Made by a program: the position numbers and the translations under genes | Part shown: positions 1 through 8,929 of the stretch, in pieces | Layout of the letters: each line of letters starts with the position of its first letter | How positions within the stretch are numbered: the stretch's first letter is position 1 | Notes under the pieces: model-generated | The model's database searches: none | Seen by the model: only the letters and a program-made list of their open reading frames with translations | What the model was told of the DNA's origin: nothing | Origin: Tissierella sp. P1 | GTDB lineage: Bacteria; Bacillota; Clostridia; Tissierellales; Tissierellaceae | NCBI RefSeq assembly: GCF_002266425.1 | Contig: NZ_NPMN01000003.1 | Location: 62,001 to 126,000, forward strand | Direction: 5' to 3' | Length of the DNA: 64,000 nt

Positions 1-279
1 GGTTTAATGGATGCAGATAAAGGAGTTTTTAAGTCCTATATTCAAAAGTTCTTTCAATCTTCAATTACAGTTTTGGTTCAAGTTGTATTGGCAAAGTTAG
101 GACTAGTTTTGATGATTGGAGGACATTATATCTGGGGATTTGCAGCATCCTATTTCGCTATAAAGACACCTAAGTTTCTACAAGAATTCCTGATAATGTC
201 TAGTAGTGGAGGAAGCATGATGAATACAGTTTATTCTGGTGCTAGATTAGTAGAAATGGGCAGAAGATTTGCAAAGTAG
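1..279 (+). CDS. C-terminal tail of a TrbL/VirB6-like conjugation membrane protein (partial)
   Basis: The frame is already open at base 1, so this is the end of a gene that starts before the window; the ATG at base 7 need not be its start. The visible part is hydrophobic, with likely membrane segments around VLVQVVLAKLGLVLMIGG and YIWGFAASYFAI, then TPKFLQEFL and a short basic tail. It sits directly upstream of a small membrane protein, a PrgI protein and VirB4 genes, the usual order in Gram-positive conjugative elements, where this slot holds the polytopic TrbL/VirB6-like channel protein. The family call rests on context and hydrophobicity; no catalytic motif is expected. Confidence 0.5.
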   Translation, partial: GLMDADKGVFKSYIQKFFQSSITVLVQVVLAKLGLVLMIGGHYIWGFAASYFAIKTPKFLQEFLIMSSSGGSMMNTVYSGARLVEMGRRFAK

Positions 280-287
280 GTGAATAA

Positions 288-524
288 ATGAATATATTAG
301 AGCTTTTACCTAAGGTATTTATAGGAATAATTAGAGCTGGTGCTTTAACGAGAATTATATATTGTTTTGTAAAAGCAATATATGATCAGGATGAAATAGA
401 AGTGTATAAAAAAAGAGGTAAAAATGCATTGATTTTCTATATCCTAGCTGAGGGTATATGGCAAATAAAAGATATATTATTCTTTTATTTTAGAAGCAGA
501 GGAGGCGGAGGAAGAGATTTTTAA
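288..524 (+). CDS. Small membrane protein of the conjugation cluster
   Basis: A 78-residue protein starting 8 bases after the previous stop, so the two are probably co-transcribed. It has two hydrophobic stretches (LLPKVFIGIIRAGALTRIIY and ALIFYILAEGIWQIKDILFF) separated by a charged loop, and it ends in a glycine/arginine-rich tail (RSRGGGGRDF). I do not recognise a named family. Its size and place before PrgI suggest a small inner-membrane component or pilin-like accessory of the type IV secretion channel, which is inference from context. Confidence 0.6.
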   Translation: MNILELLPKVFIGIIRAGALTRIIYCFVKAIYDQDEIEVYKKRGKNALIFYILAEGIWQIKDILFFYFRSRGGGGRDF

Positions 525-542
525 AGAAAGGGGATTATAGAC

Positions 543-860
543 ATGGAAGAAAATGAAATGCTTTATATACCTATTGGATTAAAAGAAAACAACGAAATCT
601 GGGATGGATTTGGAAAAAAAGAGTTAATAAAATCCTTAATTACTTTAACAATACTATTAACAATAAATTTGCTAATATTTCTAATTAAAAGGAGTGTTGT
701 ATTTGCTTCTGTATTTACTCTAGTATCCATTGGGGGTACGGGGTTAATTTTCACAAAAGATACTACAAATCTTTCTGTAGTAGATCAAGTTATAAATATG
801 ATTAGATTTGCAAAATCTCAGAAGAAATATAAATATGCTTATCTTGATGAATTTGATTAA
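543..860 (+). CDS. PrgI family (VirB3-like) conjugation protein
   Basis: A 105-residue protein with an N-terminal soluble segment (YIPIGLKENNEIW), two adjacent transmembrane helices (LITLTILLTINLLIFLI and VVFASVFTLVSIGGTGLIF) and a C-terminal segment ending VINMIRFAKSQKKYKY. This matches PrgI-type proteins, which precede VirB4 ATPases in clostridial conjugative elements and correspond to VirB3. It would sit in the membrane and recruit VirB4. A ribosome-binding site (AAAGGGG) lies just upstream, and ssb follows 21 bases after its stop. Confidence 0.8.
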   Translation: MEENEMLYIPIGLKENNEIWDGFGKKELIKSLITLTILLTINLLIFLIKRSVVFASVFTLVSIGGTGLIFTKDTTNLSVVDQVINMIRFAKSQKKYKYAYLDEFD

Positions 861-881
861 AGTTTGAGGAGGGTTTGATAA

Positions 882-1214
882 ATGAATAAAATCATTTTAT
901 TAGGAAGATTAACTAAAGATGTAGAATTAAAATATAGCACTACTGAAGAACCAGTAGCTAGAGCGAGGTATACTTTGGCAGTAAACAGACCGTACAAGAG
1001 GGAAGGAGAACAGGAAGCAGATTTTATAAATATTGTTGCGTTTGGAAAACTAGCTGAGTTTGCTAACAAATACTTTAAGAAAGGTCAGCAAGTTTGTATA
1101 GTTGGAAGATTACAGATCAGTCAATTTGATGATGATAATAACAAAAGACAATATTACACAGAAGTCATAGCTGAAGAACAACATTTTGCAGATAGTAAAA
1201 AAGAAATAGATTAA
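882..1214 (+). CDS. ssb: Single-stranded DNA-binding protein, element-encoded
   Basis: A 110-residue OB-fold protein opening MNKIILLGRLTKDVELKY, the standard start of bacterial SSB, with the core blocks FINIVAFGKLAEFANKY and GQQVCIVGRLQ. It is shorter than chromosomal SSB (about 140-170 residues) and lacks the acidic C-terminal tip DDDIPF, ending KKEID instead, so it may not recruit SSB-binding repair partners. A strong ribosome-binding site (GAGGAGGG) precedes it. In conjugative elements such SSBs coat transferred single strands. A terminator follows at 1225-1271. Confidence 0.92.
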   Translation: MNKIILLGRLTKDVELKYSTTEEPVARARYTLAVNRPYKREGEQEADFINIVAFGKLAEFANKYFKKGQQVCIVGRLQISQFDDDNNKRQYYTEVIAEEQHFADSKKEID

Positions 1215-1224
1215 ATTATATAAG

Positions 1225-1271
1225 AGCAGTTATAGATTAGGAAATTAACTTATTCTATAACTGCTTTTTTT
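1225..1271 (+). terminator. Rho-independent terminator after ssb
   Basis: A perfect 12-bp stem, AGCAGTTATAGA (1225-1236) with TCTATAACTGCT (1254-1265), is followed directly by a T run. It separates ssb from the VirB4 block. Confidence 0.9.
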
Positions 1272-1313
1272 AAAAAATAAAGTAAAAAAAGTAGATTTCA
1301 GTGAGGTGTTTTA

Positions 1314-1940
1314 ATGAAGATTCTAAATAAAAACAAAATAAAAAAACCTAAGAAAATAAAATTAAGCAAAAGAGAAGAAACAGCACAAAGAATAGTGAAT
1401 GTTAAGGATATAAGGGATAAGTTTTTATATACGATGGATGGAAAAATAATATCCTATATTCAAATATCACCAATTGATACAAACCTATTTAGTAAAAGAG
1501 AAAAAATATCTATAACTAGGATTTTGACATCAGAATTAACTAGTGAAAGAAAAATTCTCAAATTAATTGCAGTACCTAGACCGATTGATATTTCTTCTTT
1601 GTTGCTTGAATATCAGACAATACTCTCTGAAACGTCTAATCAGAAGCAAAAAGAATTATTAAGGCAAGAGATGCTATCTATTAGTAGCTTTGCATTGTCT
1701 GGAGAAGTCGTTGAAAGACAAATATATATTATGCTTTGGGAGGATTATGAAGACGGAATAGAAAGGGATTTAATTAAAAGAACTATGGACATGGTAGGTA
1801 AGTTTGAGGCATCTGGTATTAGGGCAACTGTAATGAATGAAAGTAAGATTGTAAGGCTTTGTAATTTAATTAATAATCCTGCTTATGCGAATGTAGAAAG
1901 TACATCATATGAATCAACGATACCATTTCTTATTCAATAG
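1314..1940 (+). CDS. VirB4 N-domain (TraC-like) conjugation protein
   Basis: A 208-residue soluble protein with a very basic N-terminus (lysine-rich for about 25 residues) and then a region like the N-terminal domain of VirB4/TraC ATPases, including DGKIISYIQISPIDTNLFS. It has no Walker motifs. In Gram-positive conjugative elements this domain is often encoded apart from the ATPase, which here follows 30 bases downstream in the same direction. It probably forms part of the cytoplasmic energising complex of the type IV secretion system. The ATG is preceded by GTGAGGTG. Confidence 0.65.
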   Translation: MKILNKNKIKKPKKIKLSKREETAQRIVNVKDIRDKFLYTMDGKIISYIQISPIDTNLFSKREKISITRILTSELTSERKILKLIAVPRPIDISSLLLEYQTILSETSNQKQKELLRQEMLSISSFALSGEVVERQIYIMLWEDYEDGIERDLIKRTMDMVGKFEASGIRATVMNESKIVRLCNLINNPAYANVESTSYESTIPFLIQ

Positions 1941-1970
1941 TTAATCTAAATTTATCGAAAGGAGCAAGAA

Positions 1971-3802
1971 ATGAAAAAGGGAAGAAAAGAGAAAATACAA
2001 TCAGAATTAAATAATACATTGTTAAATATCATAACCCCTGTAGGACTAGAGTTTTCTAGAAATCATTTAATATTAGGGGAGAATATAGGAAAAATTTATG
2101 GTATTACTAAATATCCTCAAGATATTGAATATGGCTGGTTATCAAAGATAACAAATATTTCAAATACAATATGTTCCATTACCTTTGAACCCATAGACAG
2201 TGGTCTTTTTATAGAAAATATTTCAAGGAGCATATCTAGAAATAGAGGGATAGCAAATTCTGCTAAAGATCCATTGACAAGATCAAGGGCAGAAAAGGCA
2301 GCTGAAAATGGTGAAAAAATAATGAAAAAGATAGATCAGCAAGGTGAAGCAATTGGCAAAATGGGAGTAACTTTAATGCCTATTTCTAAAGATGAGGAAA
2401 TATATAAAAAGACCTGTAGGAAAATAGAATCCAGGGTAACATCATTAAGTTGTAAAGTAAGAGGTTTATCAAATCTTCAGGAGCAAGGTTTCAAACATAT
2501 GTCACCATTTTACTCTACAGAAGAGGAAGTAGAAAATATGATTAGTAAAATAGTACCTTTATCATCGTTTATTGGAGGTTTTCCATTTGCATCAAGTGGA
2601 TATAACGATGGTAAAGGTTATTATTTTGCAAAAGATAGCTCAGGAGGACTTGTAGTTATTGATCCTTGGAAAAGGGAAGAAGATAGAACAAATACTAACT
2701 TTGTAATAATGGGAGTACCTGGTGTCGGAAAGTCAACGGCTGTAAAACATATTGTTCTAAGTGAATATATGAGAGGAACTAAGCTTATATTTATAGACCA
2801 CATAGGGAGTATTGGGAACTATGTAAAAATCTAGATGGAGATTGGATAAATGCTGGTGGAGGAAGTAAAGGAAGAATTAATCCACTTCAAATAAGAACAG
2901 CTCCGAAAGACGATGATAACGATACAGAGAAACTTTATCAGGATGAAGGAAATGGTATGGGAGACATGGCACTTTATATAAAAAATCTTGAGATATTTTT
3001 CTCCTTATATATTCCAAGTCTTTCAGATAGACAGAAGGCTATACTTAAATCAGAAATAATTGAGTTATACAATAGATTTGATATATTTTGGGATACAGAT
3101 ATATCTAAACTGTCAAATACAGATTTCCCTATCATTAGTGATTTATATAATCAGATAGCAGAAAAAGCTAAGGATAAAAAAGGTTCATATTATAAAGATT
3201 ATGATGACTTAAGTCTATTTTTAAAAGATATTGCAATAGGATCGGATTCGTTTTTATGGAATGGACATACATCAATAAAAGCTAATTCAAGATGTATATG
3301 TCTTGATACAAAAGACCTTCAGAATTCTCCAGATAATATAATTTCAACTCAGTATTTTAATATGCTTCAATGGGCATGGGAAGAAATAGTGAAAAATCCA
3401 AATGAAAGAGTCCTTCTAATCTGTGATGAGGCTTATTTAATGATAGATCCAAAAGTACCGCAATCACTAGTATTTTTAAGGAATGCTGCTAAAGGAGTAA
3501 GAAAATATGAGGGTGGAATAGCTATAATATCTCACTCAGTAGTAGACTTCCTTGATCCAGCAATTAAAATGTATGGACAACCATTGTTAGATTTAGCTAC
3601 ATTTAAAATAATCATGGGTACAGACGGACAAAACCTTGCAGAAACTAAAAAACTTTATAACCTAACAGATGCAGAGGAAGATTTAATTCTGTCAAAGAGA
3701 AGGGGACAGGCATTAATGATGATAGGCTCTAAGAGATTACAAGTACAGTTCGAAATACCTGATTATAAGTTTAAGTATATGGGAAGTGCAGGAGGAAGAT
3801 AA
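1971..3802 (+). CDS. VirB4-like conjugation ATPase, interrupted by a one-base frameshift
   Basis: The corrected product is about 610 residues. Walker A, GVPGVGKST, lies near residue 246 and Walker B, LLICDEAYL, near residue 480, followed by ISHSVVDFLDPAIK; these are VirB4 hallmarks. The first frame stops at 2834 and the second is open to 3802. Between GAC (2796) and GAG (2807) there are 8 bases where 9 are needed: restoring one C in GACCACATAGG gives FIDPHREYWELCKNLDG, the normal VirB4 sequence. This is therefore one gene with a single-base deletion. The deletion may be a base-calling error or a real lesion; if real, conjugation would fail. SD AAAGGAGC precedes the ATG. Confidence 0.85.
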
Positions 3803-3829
3803 AGGGCTAAATTAGCCCTTTATCTTTTA
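3796..3829 (+). terminator. Rho-independent terminator after virB4
   Basis: A 15-bp near-perfect palindrome, AAGATAAAGGGCTAA (3796-3810) with TTAGCCCTTTATCTT (3812-3826), ends in TTTT. It overlaps the virB4 stop codon. Confidence 0.85.
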
Positions 3830-3867
3830 ACTTTGCTAGTCAGTATGTAAAGAGAGGAGAGAATAGT

Positions 3868-5109
3868 TTGGGAGCTGCATTAGTTGCGTTTTTAAAAAGA
3901 TTAGCTTTACAAGCTGTTATAGATGAAGAAACAAGAGAGAATTTAGTAATGATAGTTATTGCAATATTAGTGTCAGTAGTTATAATAGTTGTAACATTAG
4001 GTAGTCTTCCCTCAATATTAATTAATACTTTTGTCCAGAATATGTCTCAAGACATTAATGTTTTAGAGGATAAGGCAAAGGTAGCTGTATATCAGGATAC
4101 TATTTTTATCGTTGATGAGCTTAATAAAGAATGGATTGAAGCAATGAGATCCGAGTATGATTATTGTGACGAGTTTGAAATTATATATAACTATAGTCTC
4201 ACCTGGCAGGATTTAATAGCAATAGATTCAGTGCTACTTAAACAAGATTTTAGTAATATGAATCAAAGGAAAATAATAAACGTAGCATTAAAATTTTTAG
4301 TTAGAACAGTAACAGTGGAAGAATTTGAGGTTGAAGAAGATGTAGGTCATAACAGATATTGTGATGATGATTGTGACGAAGAACATATAAGACTTGTAAC
4401 AAAGAAGATAGCTATTATTAGAATCGACACTAGAAATTTTGAAGATGTATTACCAGAAGTAGGTATAGTTGATGAAGAAGATACTTTGTTAGCATTAAAT
4501 ATATATAGTATGATTTCAAATATAGATATAGAAGGTAATTTAAATATTTATGATGATATAGATTTAACTGATTTACAAGAGTACCCTGAAGGCCATGCAA
4601 ATCTACCTTATTATAATCAAACTGATGCAAGGTGGGGAAACAATTCCTATGGAAATACTACAATTCTTGATGGCGGATGTGGGCCAACTTCCTTAGCAAT
4701 GGTTGTATCTGGACTAACTGGACAAAGAATTACTCCCGATATAGTGGCAGATTGGAGTTATAGAAACGGACATAGAGCAGAAGGTTCAGGTAGCTATTGG
4801 TCTTTAATGACTAAAGGAGGTAAAAACTATGGACTTAATGTTGAAGCCGTTAGTAGAAAAGATCCAAATTCTATAATTAAAGCACTTAGCGAAGGATATC
4901 CAGTTGTAGTTAGTATGGGTAAAGGACATTTTACAAGTGGTGGGCATTTTATTGTTTTAAGAGGAATTACCGCTGATGGAAAGATTCTAGTACATGATTC
5001 TGCGAGTGTAGAAAGAAGTAATAAGGAGTGGGATTTAAGTATTATTATGAATGAAAGTAGTACAAATGGTGGAACAAGTGGCAGTCCATTTTGGATATTT
5101 AGACCTTGA
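3868..5109 (+). CDS. Membrane-anchored C39-like peptidase of the conjugation cluster
   Basis: A 413-residue protein that starts with TTG after GAGAGGAGAG. A hydrophobic anchor (LVMIVIAILVSVVIIVVTL) lies at about residues 26-44, then a long acidic extracytoplasmic linker with a CDDDCDEE patch, then a C-terminal C39-like cysteine peptidase domain. The domain shows GGCGPTSLAMVVSG (nucleophile Cys), GGHFIVLRG (catalytic His) and VHDSAS (third residue). In Gram-positive conjugative elements the anchored cell-wall enzyme opens peptidoglycan for the channel and is usually a lysozyme plus NlpC/P60 fusion, so a C39-type domain here is less common. Whether it cuts peptidoglycan cross-links or a protein is not evident. 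It is terminator-separated from virB4 but in the same direction. Confidence 0.8.
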   Translation: MGAALVAFLKRLALQAVIDEETRENLVMIVIAILVSVVIIVVTLGSLPSILINTFVQNMSQDINVLEDKAKVAVYQDTIFIVDELNKEWIEAMRSEYDYCDEFEIIYNYSLTWQDLIAIDSVLLKQDFSNMNQRKIINVALKFLVRTVTVEEFEVEEDVGHNRYCDDDCDEEHIRLVTKKIAIIRIDTRNFEDVLPEVGIVDEEDTLLALNIYSMISNIDIEGNLNIYDDIDLTDLQEYPEGHANLPYYNQTDARWGNNSYGNTTILDGGCGPTSLAMVVSGLTGQRITPDIVADWSYRNGHRAEGSGSYWSLMTKGGKNYGLNVEAVSRKDPNSIIKALSEGYPVVVSMGKGHFTSGGHFIVLRGITADGKILVHDSASVERSNKEWDLSIIMNESSTNGGTSGSPFWIFRP

Positions 5110-5189
5110 TAGCATATAAGTTTTAATAAGTTTGTAATTCATGGTATGAGAAACGTAGATTATTACTCTTAGTAAATATATTGTGAAGC

Positions 5190-5959
5190 ATGGATAGGAA
5201 GGAGGCATTTTTAGTGAAGCTTGTATACATTACTTTTCCATTAGGTACTAGAAATATAGATGAAGTTAAAGTTGATAAATATTGTAAATATGCTGTTGAT
5301 AGAGGATTTTTACCTATTACATTAACTTTAGTAATTAAACAACTTGAAAAAGTCTGTGGTAATAGAAATGAATATTTAAATAAGCGGTTAGAATTGGTAA
5401 AAAGATGTGATGAAGTATGGATTTTTCAAGATGAAATTCTATACAATATGGTAGATGAAATAAGGATAGCTAAGCTTTTTAATATCCCCATTAGATATAT
5501 AGAGTTAAAAAGGAAGATAAACAAAGAAGAGAAACTATTTAAATACAAAAAAAGTTTAAAAAAGTAAATGATATTCTTTATTCAGGAGATATATATAGAC
5601 TTAGAAATGATTTTATTAATAATCTAGAATTTGAAATTGAAGTAGAAGAAGATTTATCAGAGATACAGAAGGAATATTTAATAGGAAAATTAAATTCATA
5701 TCCTTTGACTTTTGGATATTTAGATAATGGATATAGGTATATCTGGAATTTAAATAATAATTTAAGGAATTATAGTTTGTATATAAGAACAATGTATTAT
5801 ATTAAAAGTCTAGAAATGGGAAATAGAAAAATGTTTCTAATGGAAAAGATGTTTAAATCTATAAAGCATGACAAACTTATTATTGAACATAGAAAACAAG
5901 ATATTATTGAAAAGCTCTATAGAGATTTAGAATTTAAAAATAATATAACTGCAATATAA
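5190..5959 (+). CDS. DUF4406/DUF7768-like nucleoside deoxyribosyltransferase-fold protein, frameshifted
   Basis: The N-terminal 125 residues (VYITFPLGTRNIDEVKVDKY..., RCDEVWIFQDEI, EIRIAKLFNIPIRY) match the small DUF4406/DUF7768 family, whose fold resembles nucleoside 2-deoxyribosyltransferases and which is common on conjugative elements; the biological role is unknown. The first frame stops at 5567 inside an A-rich run. The next frame (VNDILYSGDIYRLRNDF... to 5959) is open with no start codon of its own near the junction. Adding one A to the run at about 5558-5563 fuses them into one product of about 256 residues. The C-terminal half is not recognised. A one-base deletion in a homopolymer is the simplest explanation. 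Confidence 0.6.
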
Positions 5960-6017
5960 AGAACAGCAAAAGTTTTGCTTAACACTTAGTATAATTGAGA
6001 GGAGGCTTAAATAATAA

Positions 6018-7058
6018 ATGTTATTATATTTATCTAGTAATGAGAATATAGAATTATTTGATTTTCTTATAGAGGAAAATGGGATGCTAGTAGAAAAATT
6101 ATCTGGAGAGTTCTTATTAAAGAAATTTGTTGTGCATGATATGAGAAATCTTAGCCATTTTTCATATATAGCTATAGACTTAGAAGCTATAAAAGATTCG
6201 ATAGAAGATATTATTGAAGGCATAAAGGCTTTTAAAACTATGTATGATGCAAGAATTATATTATTTACGGAGAAAACTGATGTTGAATATTTAAATAAAA
6301 TAATAGACGAAGCTAATATATATAATATTGTTTCAGGAAAAACAATAGATAAAATCCAAAAGGAAATTAGAATATGTCTTGGGGAGCAAGGAATGTCGAA
6401 ACACTATGCAAAGATGGCTGTGAATTTAGGTTATGATGAAAATCAAGGCATAGATAATAACTCAAATTTGCCATTGGCTCGAGAAAAGCCGATAAAGCAA
6501 TTTGATACTAAAAATATTAAGATAATTGTATCAGGAGTAATGAATAGAATAGGAACAACCACTACAGCTATGAATTTAGCTGTTTTTTTATCTGAGCTGG
6601 GGGCAAGAGCTTCTTATACTGAAGGCAATGGAAGTAATCATTTAAGTACCATACATTCACATTTCTTTTTCAATAACCCTATAACCAATGCTTATTTTAC
6701 AGGCGGAAAAGTTGATTACTATTTCCAAGGTAATATTCCAATAGATAATTATAACTTTAATATTATTGATATTGGAGTTTTAACGTCTAAGAATTTAAAG
6801 GTAACAGAAATAGGAGACATAAATATCCTTTGTGCAGGATCTAAACCTTATGAATTATCATACATGAACGAGGCATTAAAAATGATAAAAGAAATAGACA
6901 AATTCAATATAATATTACCATTAGAATCAAAAGAATATATAGATAAAATAGATGGGCTTAAAGATTTAAATATTCATTTTGCTAGGTATTCACCATTATT
7001 ATTTGACAAAATTATAAATGCTGAAGTTTGGGAGAGTATTTTATTTGATTATTCATAA
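6018..7058 (+). CDS. ParA/TadZ-like degenerate ATPase of the element
   Basis: A 346-residue protein. Residues 1 to about 120 resemble a pseudo-receiver domain. From about residue 165 there is a ParA/MinD/CpaE-like domain whose deviant P-loop region reads GVMNRIGTTTTAMNLAVFLS, without the usual Lys before Thr (KGGxGKT), so ATP hydrolysis may be impaired. YNFNIIDIGVL occupies the Walker B region. Proteins of this layout (TadZ/CpaE style) accompany type IV secretion genes in clostridial elements and may place the transfer machinery at the pole. The ATG follows GAGGAGGC. Confidence 0.6.
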   Translation: MLLYLSSNENIELFDFLIEENGMLVEKLSGEFLLKKFVVHDMRNLSHFSYIAIDLEAIKDSIEDIIEGIKAFKTMYDARIILFTEKTDVEYLNKIIDEANIYNIVSGKTIDKIQKEIRICLGEQGMSKHYAKMAVNLGYDENQGIDNNSNLPLAREKPIKQFDTKNIKIIVSGVMNRIGTTTTAMNLAVFLSELGARASYTEGNGSNHLSTIHSHFFFNNPITNAYFTGGKVDYYFQGNIPIDNYNFNIIDIGVLTSKNLKVTEIGDINILCAGSKPYELSYMNEALKMIKEIDKFNIILPLESKEYIDKIDGLKDLNIHFARYSPLLFDKIINAEVWESILFDYS

Positions 7059-7324
7059 AGGAATGGTAGAAAGTATGATACTTTGTATTATTAATTATTA
7101 TTTTATAAATGTAATTTAGTTATTGAAAAAATAATAAGAGAAATGAATATTAGAAATTGAATAATAAGTATGTAAGCGAATGGAAAAAAACGGAAGAATG
7201 ATATATAATATTTAAAAGATTTATAATAATACATTAAATTTGGATAAAGGTAATTTATAGTATTAGGATAATGTGGAATTTAGCCTATTTGTATTTTGCC
7301 TATAAAATTGAAAGAGGATTTATT

Positions 7325-7522
7325 ATGGAAGAATTAAAAGTCATTTTAGAAAAATTTGTAGAATCTGGCTGGGATTTAATATCTATTACCTCAAAGGGAT
7401 ATCTTGACGGAAATGGAACAAAAGAAGATTTAATCAAAGCAATAGAACAAGCAGATAAAGAATGTGGAAATTGTGGTTGTGAATTCGATTCTTTGCATAA
7501 GAAATTTATTCAATTAAAATAG
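7325..7522 (+). CDS. Small conserved element protein with CxxCxC motif
   Basis: I chose the ATG at 7325 because AGAGGA lies a suitable distance upstream; an in-frame ATG at 7271 would add 18 residues without a good ribosome-binding site. The 65-residue acidic product (MEELKVILEKFVESGWDLI..., KECGNCGCEFDSLHKKF) is of a type often seen among transfer genes of Gram-positive elements. The CGNCGC motif could bind metal or be redox active. Function unknown. Confidence 0.6.
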   Translation: MEELKVILEKFVESGWDLISITSKGYLDGNGTKEDLIKAIEQADKECGNCGCEFDSLHKKFIQLK

Positions 7523-7604
7523 TTATTATAATATAGGAATTATGAGGATAACCTAGATTTACAATATTATTATGAAAAGGATTGTTAGAAAAAGTAAGCA
7601 TTAG

Positions 7605-7690
7605 CGACATACGACGTGAAATGATTAATATTAGAATAATTAAGACAGTCGGAAATACAACCAATAAGTAAGATTAGGCGACGTATGTCG
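7605..7690 (+). repeat. Long-range inverted repeat within two diverged direct-repeat copies
   Basis: Two imperfect copies of a block of about 18 bases, GCGACATACGACGTGAAA (7604-7621) and GCGACGTATGTCGTGAAA (7678-7695), lie 74 bases apart in the leader before the gene at 7737. In addition CGACATACG (7605-7613) is the exact reverse complement of CGTATGTCG (7682-7690), so the transcript could close a 9-bp stem around a loop of about 68 bases. Both an operator pair and an RNA element are possible. Confidence 0.55.
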
Positions 7691-7736
7691 TGAAAGTAAT
7701 AGTTAGGCATAATTCTGCATATTACAGGGGGGGACT

Positions 7737-8705
7737 ATGGTTAAGAATGAAGATAAAAGCTTAAAAGAAAGAAGAATACTAAATTTAATTTATAAAGAAT
7801 CAGATTATCAAGTAGTCGAAGAATCAGAAGATCCTGATTTTAAAATCAAATATAAATATGAGGATAGAAAGTTTGGAGTAGAAATAACCGAATTTTACTT
7901 AAATGGTTCAAATGCTCGAATACGTAATATACCTATCTACTTTGAAGAAATTATGAATAATAGAAGGTATAGACATAAGGAGGACAAAAAAGTTTTAGAA
8001 GTAAAAGAATTAGAACTAATATCTTCTGATGGAAGTGTGGAACCTATAGAAGGAATAATGCAGGAGCTGCCAAGTTATGAAGAGTATAGCGATTTATTGG
8101 CTGATATGATAAACAATAAAAGCAATAAATATATAAATTATGATAAACAGTTATCACATATTAATTTGATAATTTATGATACAGAAAGAAGACTTAATTA
8201 TATTATTAAGGAAGAGTTTTGTTTGTATGTTATGAAGAATAAACTTATTAAGGAACTAATTAGAACAGAATTTAGAGAAATCTTTTTAATAACAGCAATA
8301 GATTCTAAAGAATATTATTTTCCATTGAAACTTATATTTGTTTTGACAGAGTTATATAAGCTAAATGCATATATTAACAGTAATCCTCAATTAGTAAAAA
8401 GTGAAGAACATGAACTTCTAGTATTTGCATCATACTTGCACTCTATTGGTATGAAAAACATTGCATATATTGACAAAGAGTCAATTGAAATAATATCTAG
8501 TGGGTATGGAATCATTGTAGATGAAAATAATAAACTCACTATTCGCAACTATAATGATTATTCTATACCGAAAAATAGTGTAATATTTAACCCTGAAATA
8601 GAAAGTAGTAGTAAGTTTTCAAGTGAAGTACTTAATCATATTAATGAATTTTCTAGTGATAGTTATTTAGGTACTAATATAGGTTTTGAGGTGCTAAATG
8701 ACTAA
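7737..8705 (+). CDS. Unknown protein, possible PD-(D/E)XK nuclease fold
   Basis: A 322-residue acidic soluble protein; the ATG follows a strong AGGGGGG ribosome-binding site. Near residues 30-52 it shows ESEDPDFKIKYKYEDRKF then GVEITEFYL. An acidic DPDF segment followed at about 15 residues by a strand carrying E-x-T/K is the layout of the PD-(D/E)XK nuclease core, but the lysine is not certain here, so activity cannot be assumed. The remainder (LSHINLIIYDTERRL, REIFLITAID) looks like alternating helices and strands. It stands alone after a repeat-bearing leader and before a structured intergenic region. Defence or regulatory cargo is a guess from its place in the element. Confidence 0.5.
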   Translation: MVKNEDKSLKERRILNLIYKESDYQVVEESEDPDFKIKYKYEDRKFGVEITEFYLNGSNARIRNIPIYFEEIMNNRRYRHKEDKKVLEVKELELISSDGSVEPIEGIMQELPSYEEYSDLLADMINNKSNKYINYDKQLSHINLIIYDTERRLNYIIKEEFCLYVMKNKLIKELIRTEFREIFLITAIDSKEYYFPLKLIFVLTELYKLNAYINSNPQLVKSEEHELLVFASYLHSIGMKNIAYIDKESIEIISSGYGIIVDENNKLTIRNYNDYSIPKNSVIFNPEIESSSKFSSEVLNHINEFSSDSYLGTNIGFEVLND

Positions 8706-8929
8706 TGAACTACGCCTAAACCAGCTAATGGTTGTCAAGGTTTTTTAAAAAAGCAGAATATAGTAAAAATAGGTATAGCAAATAAACCTATAATAAAATA
8801 GGTTTAAAAGATGCTACTGCAAGGTAATAGTCTATACTAACTAGTAATTTAAATCGAAAAATTTACCACTTTTTAAGATGCTATAGATAATTCTTAATAG
8901 TTTATTTGAGGTAGTAATAGCTACTTTGG

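Noticed and set aside
5927..6223. Minus-strand 98-codon frame opposite the ParA-like gene
   Set aside because: It overlaps well-supported plus-strand coding sequence and has no supporting features.
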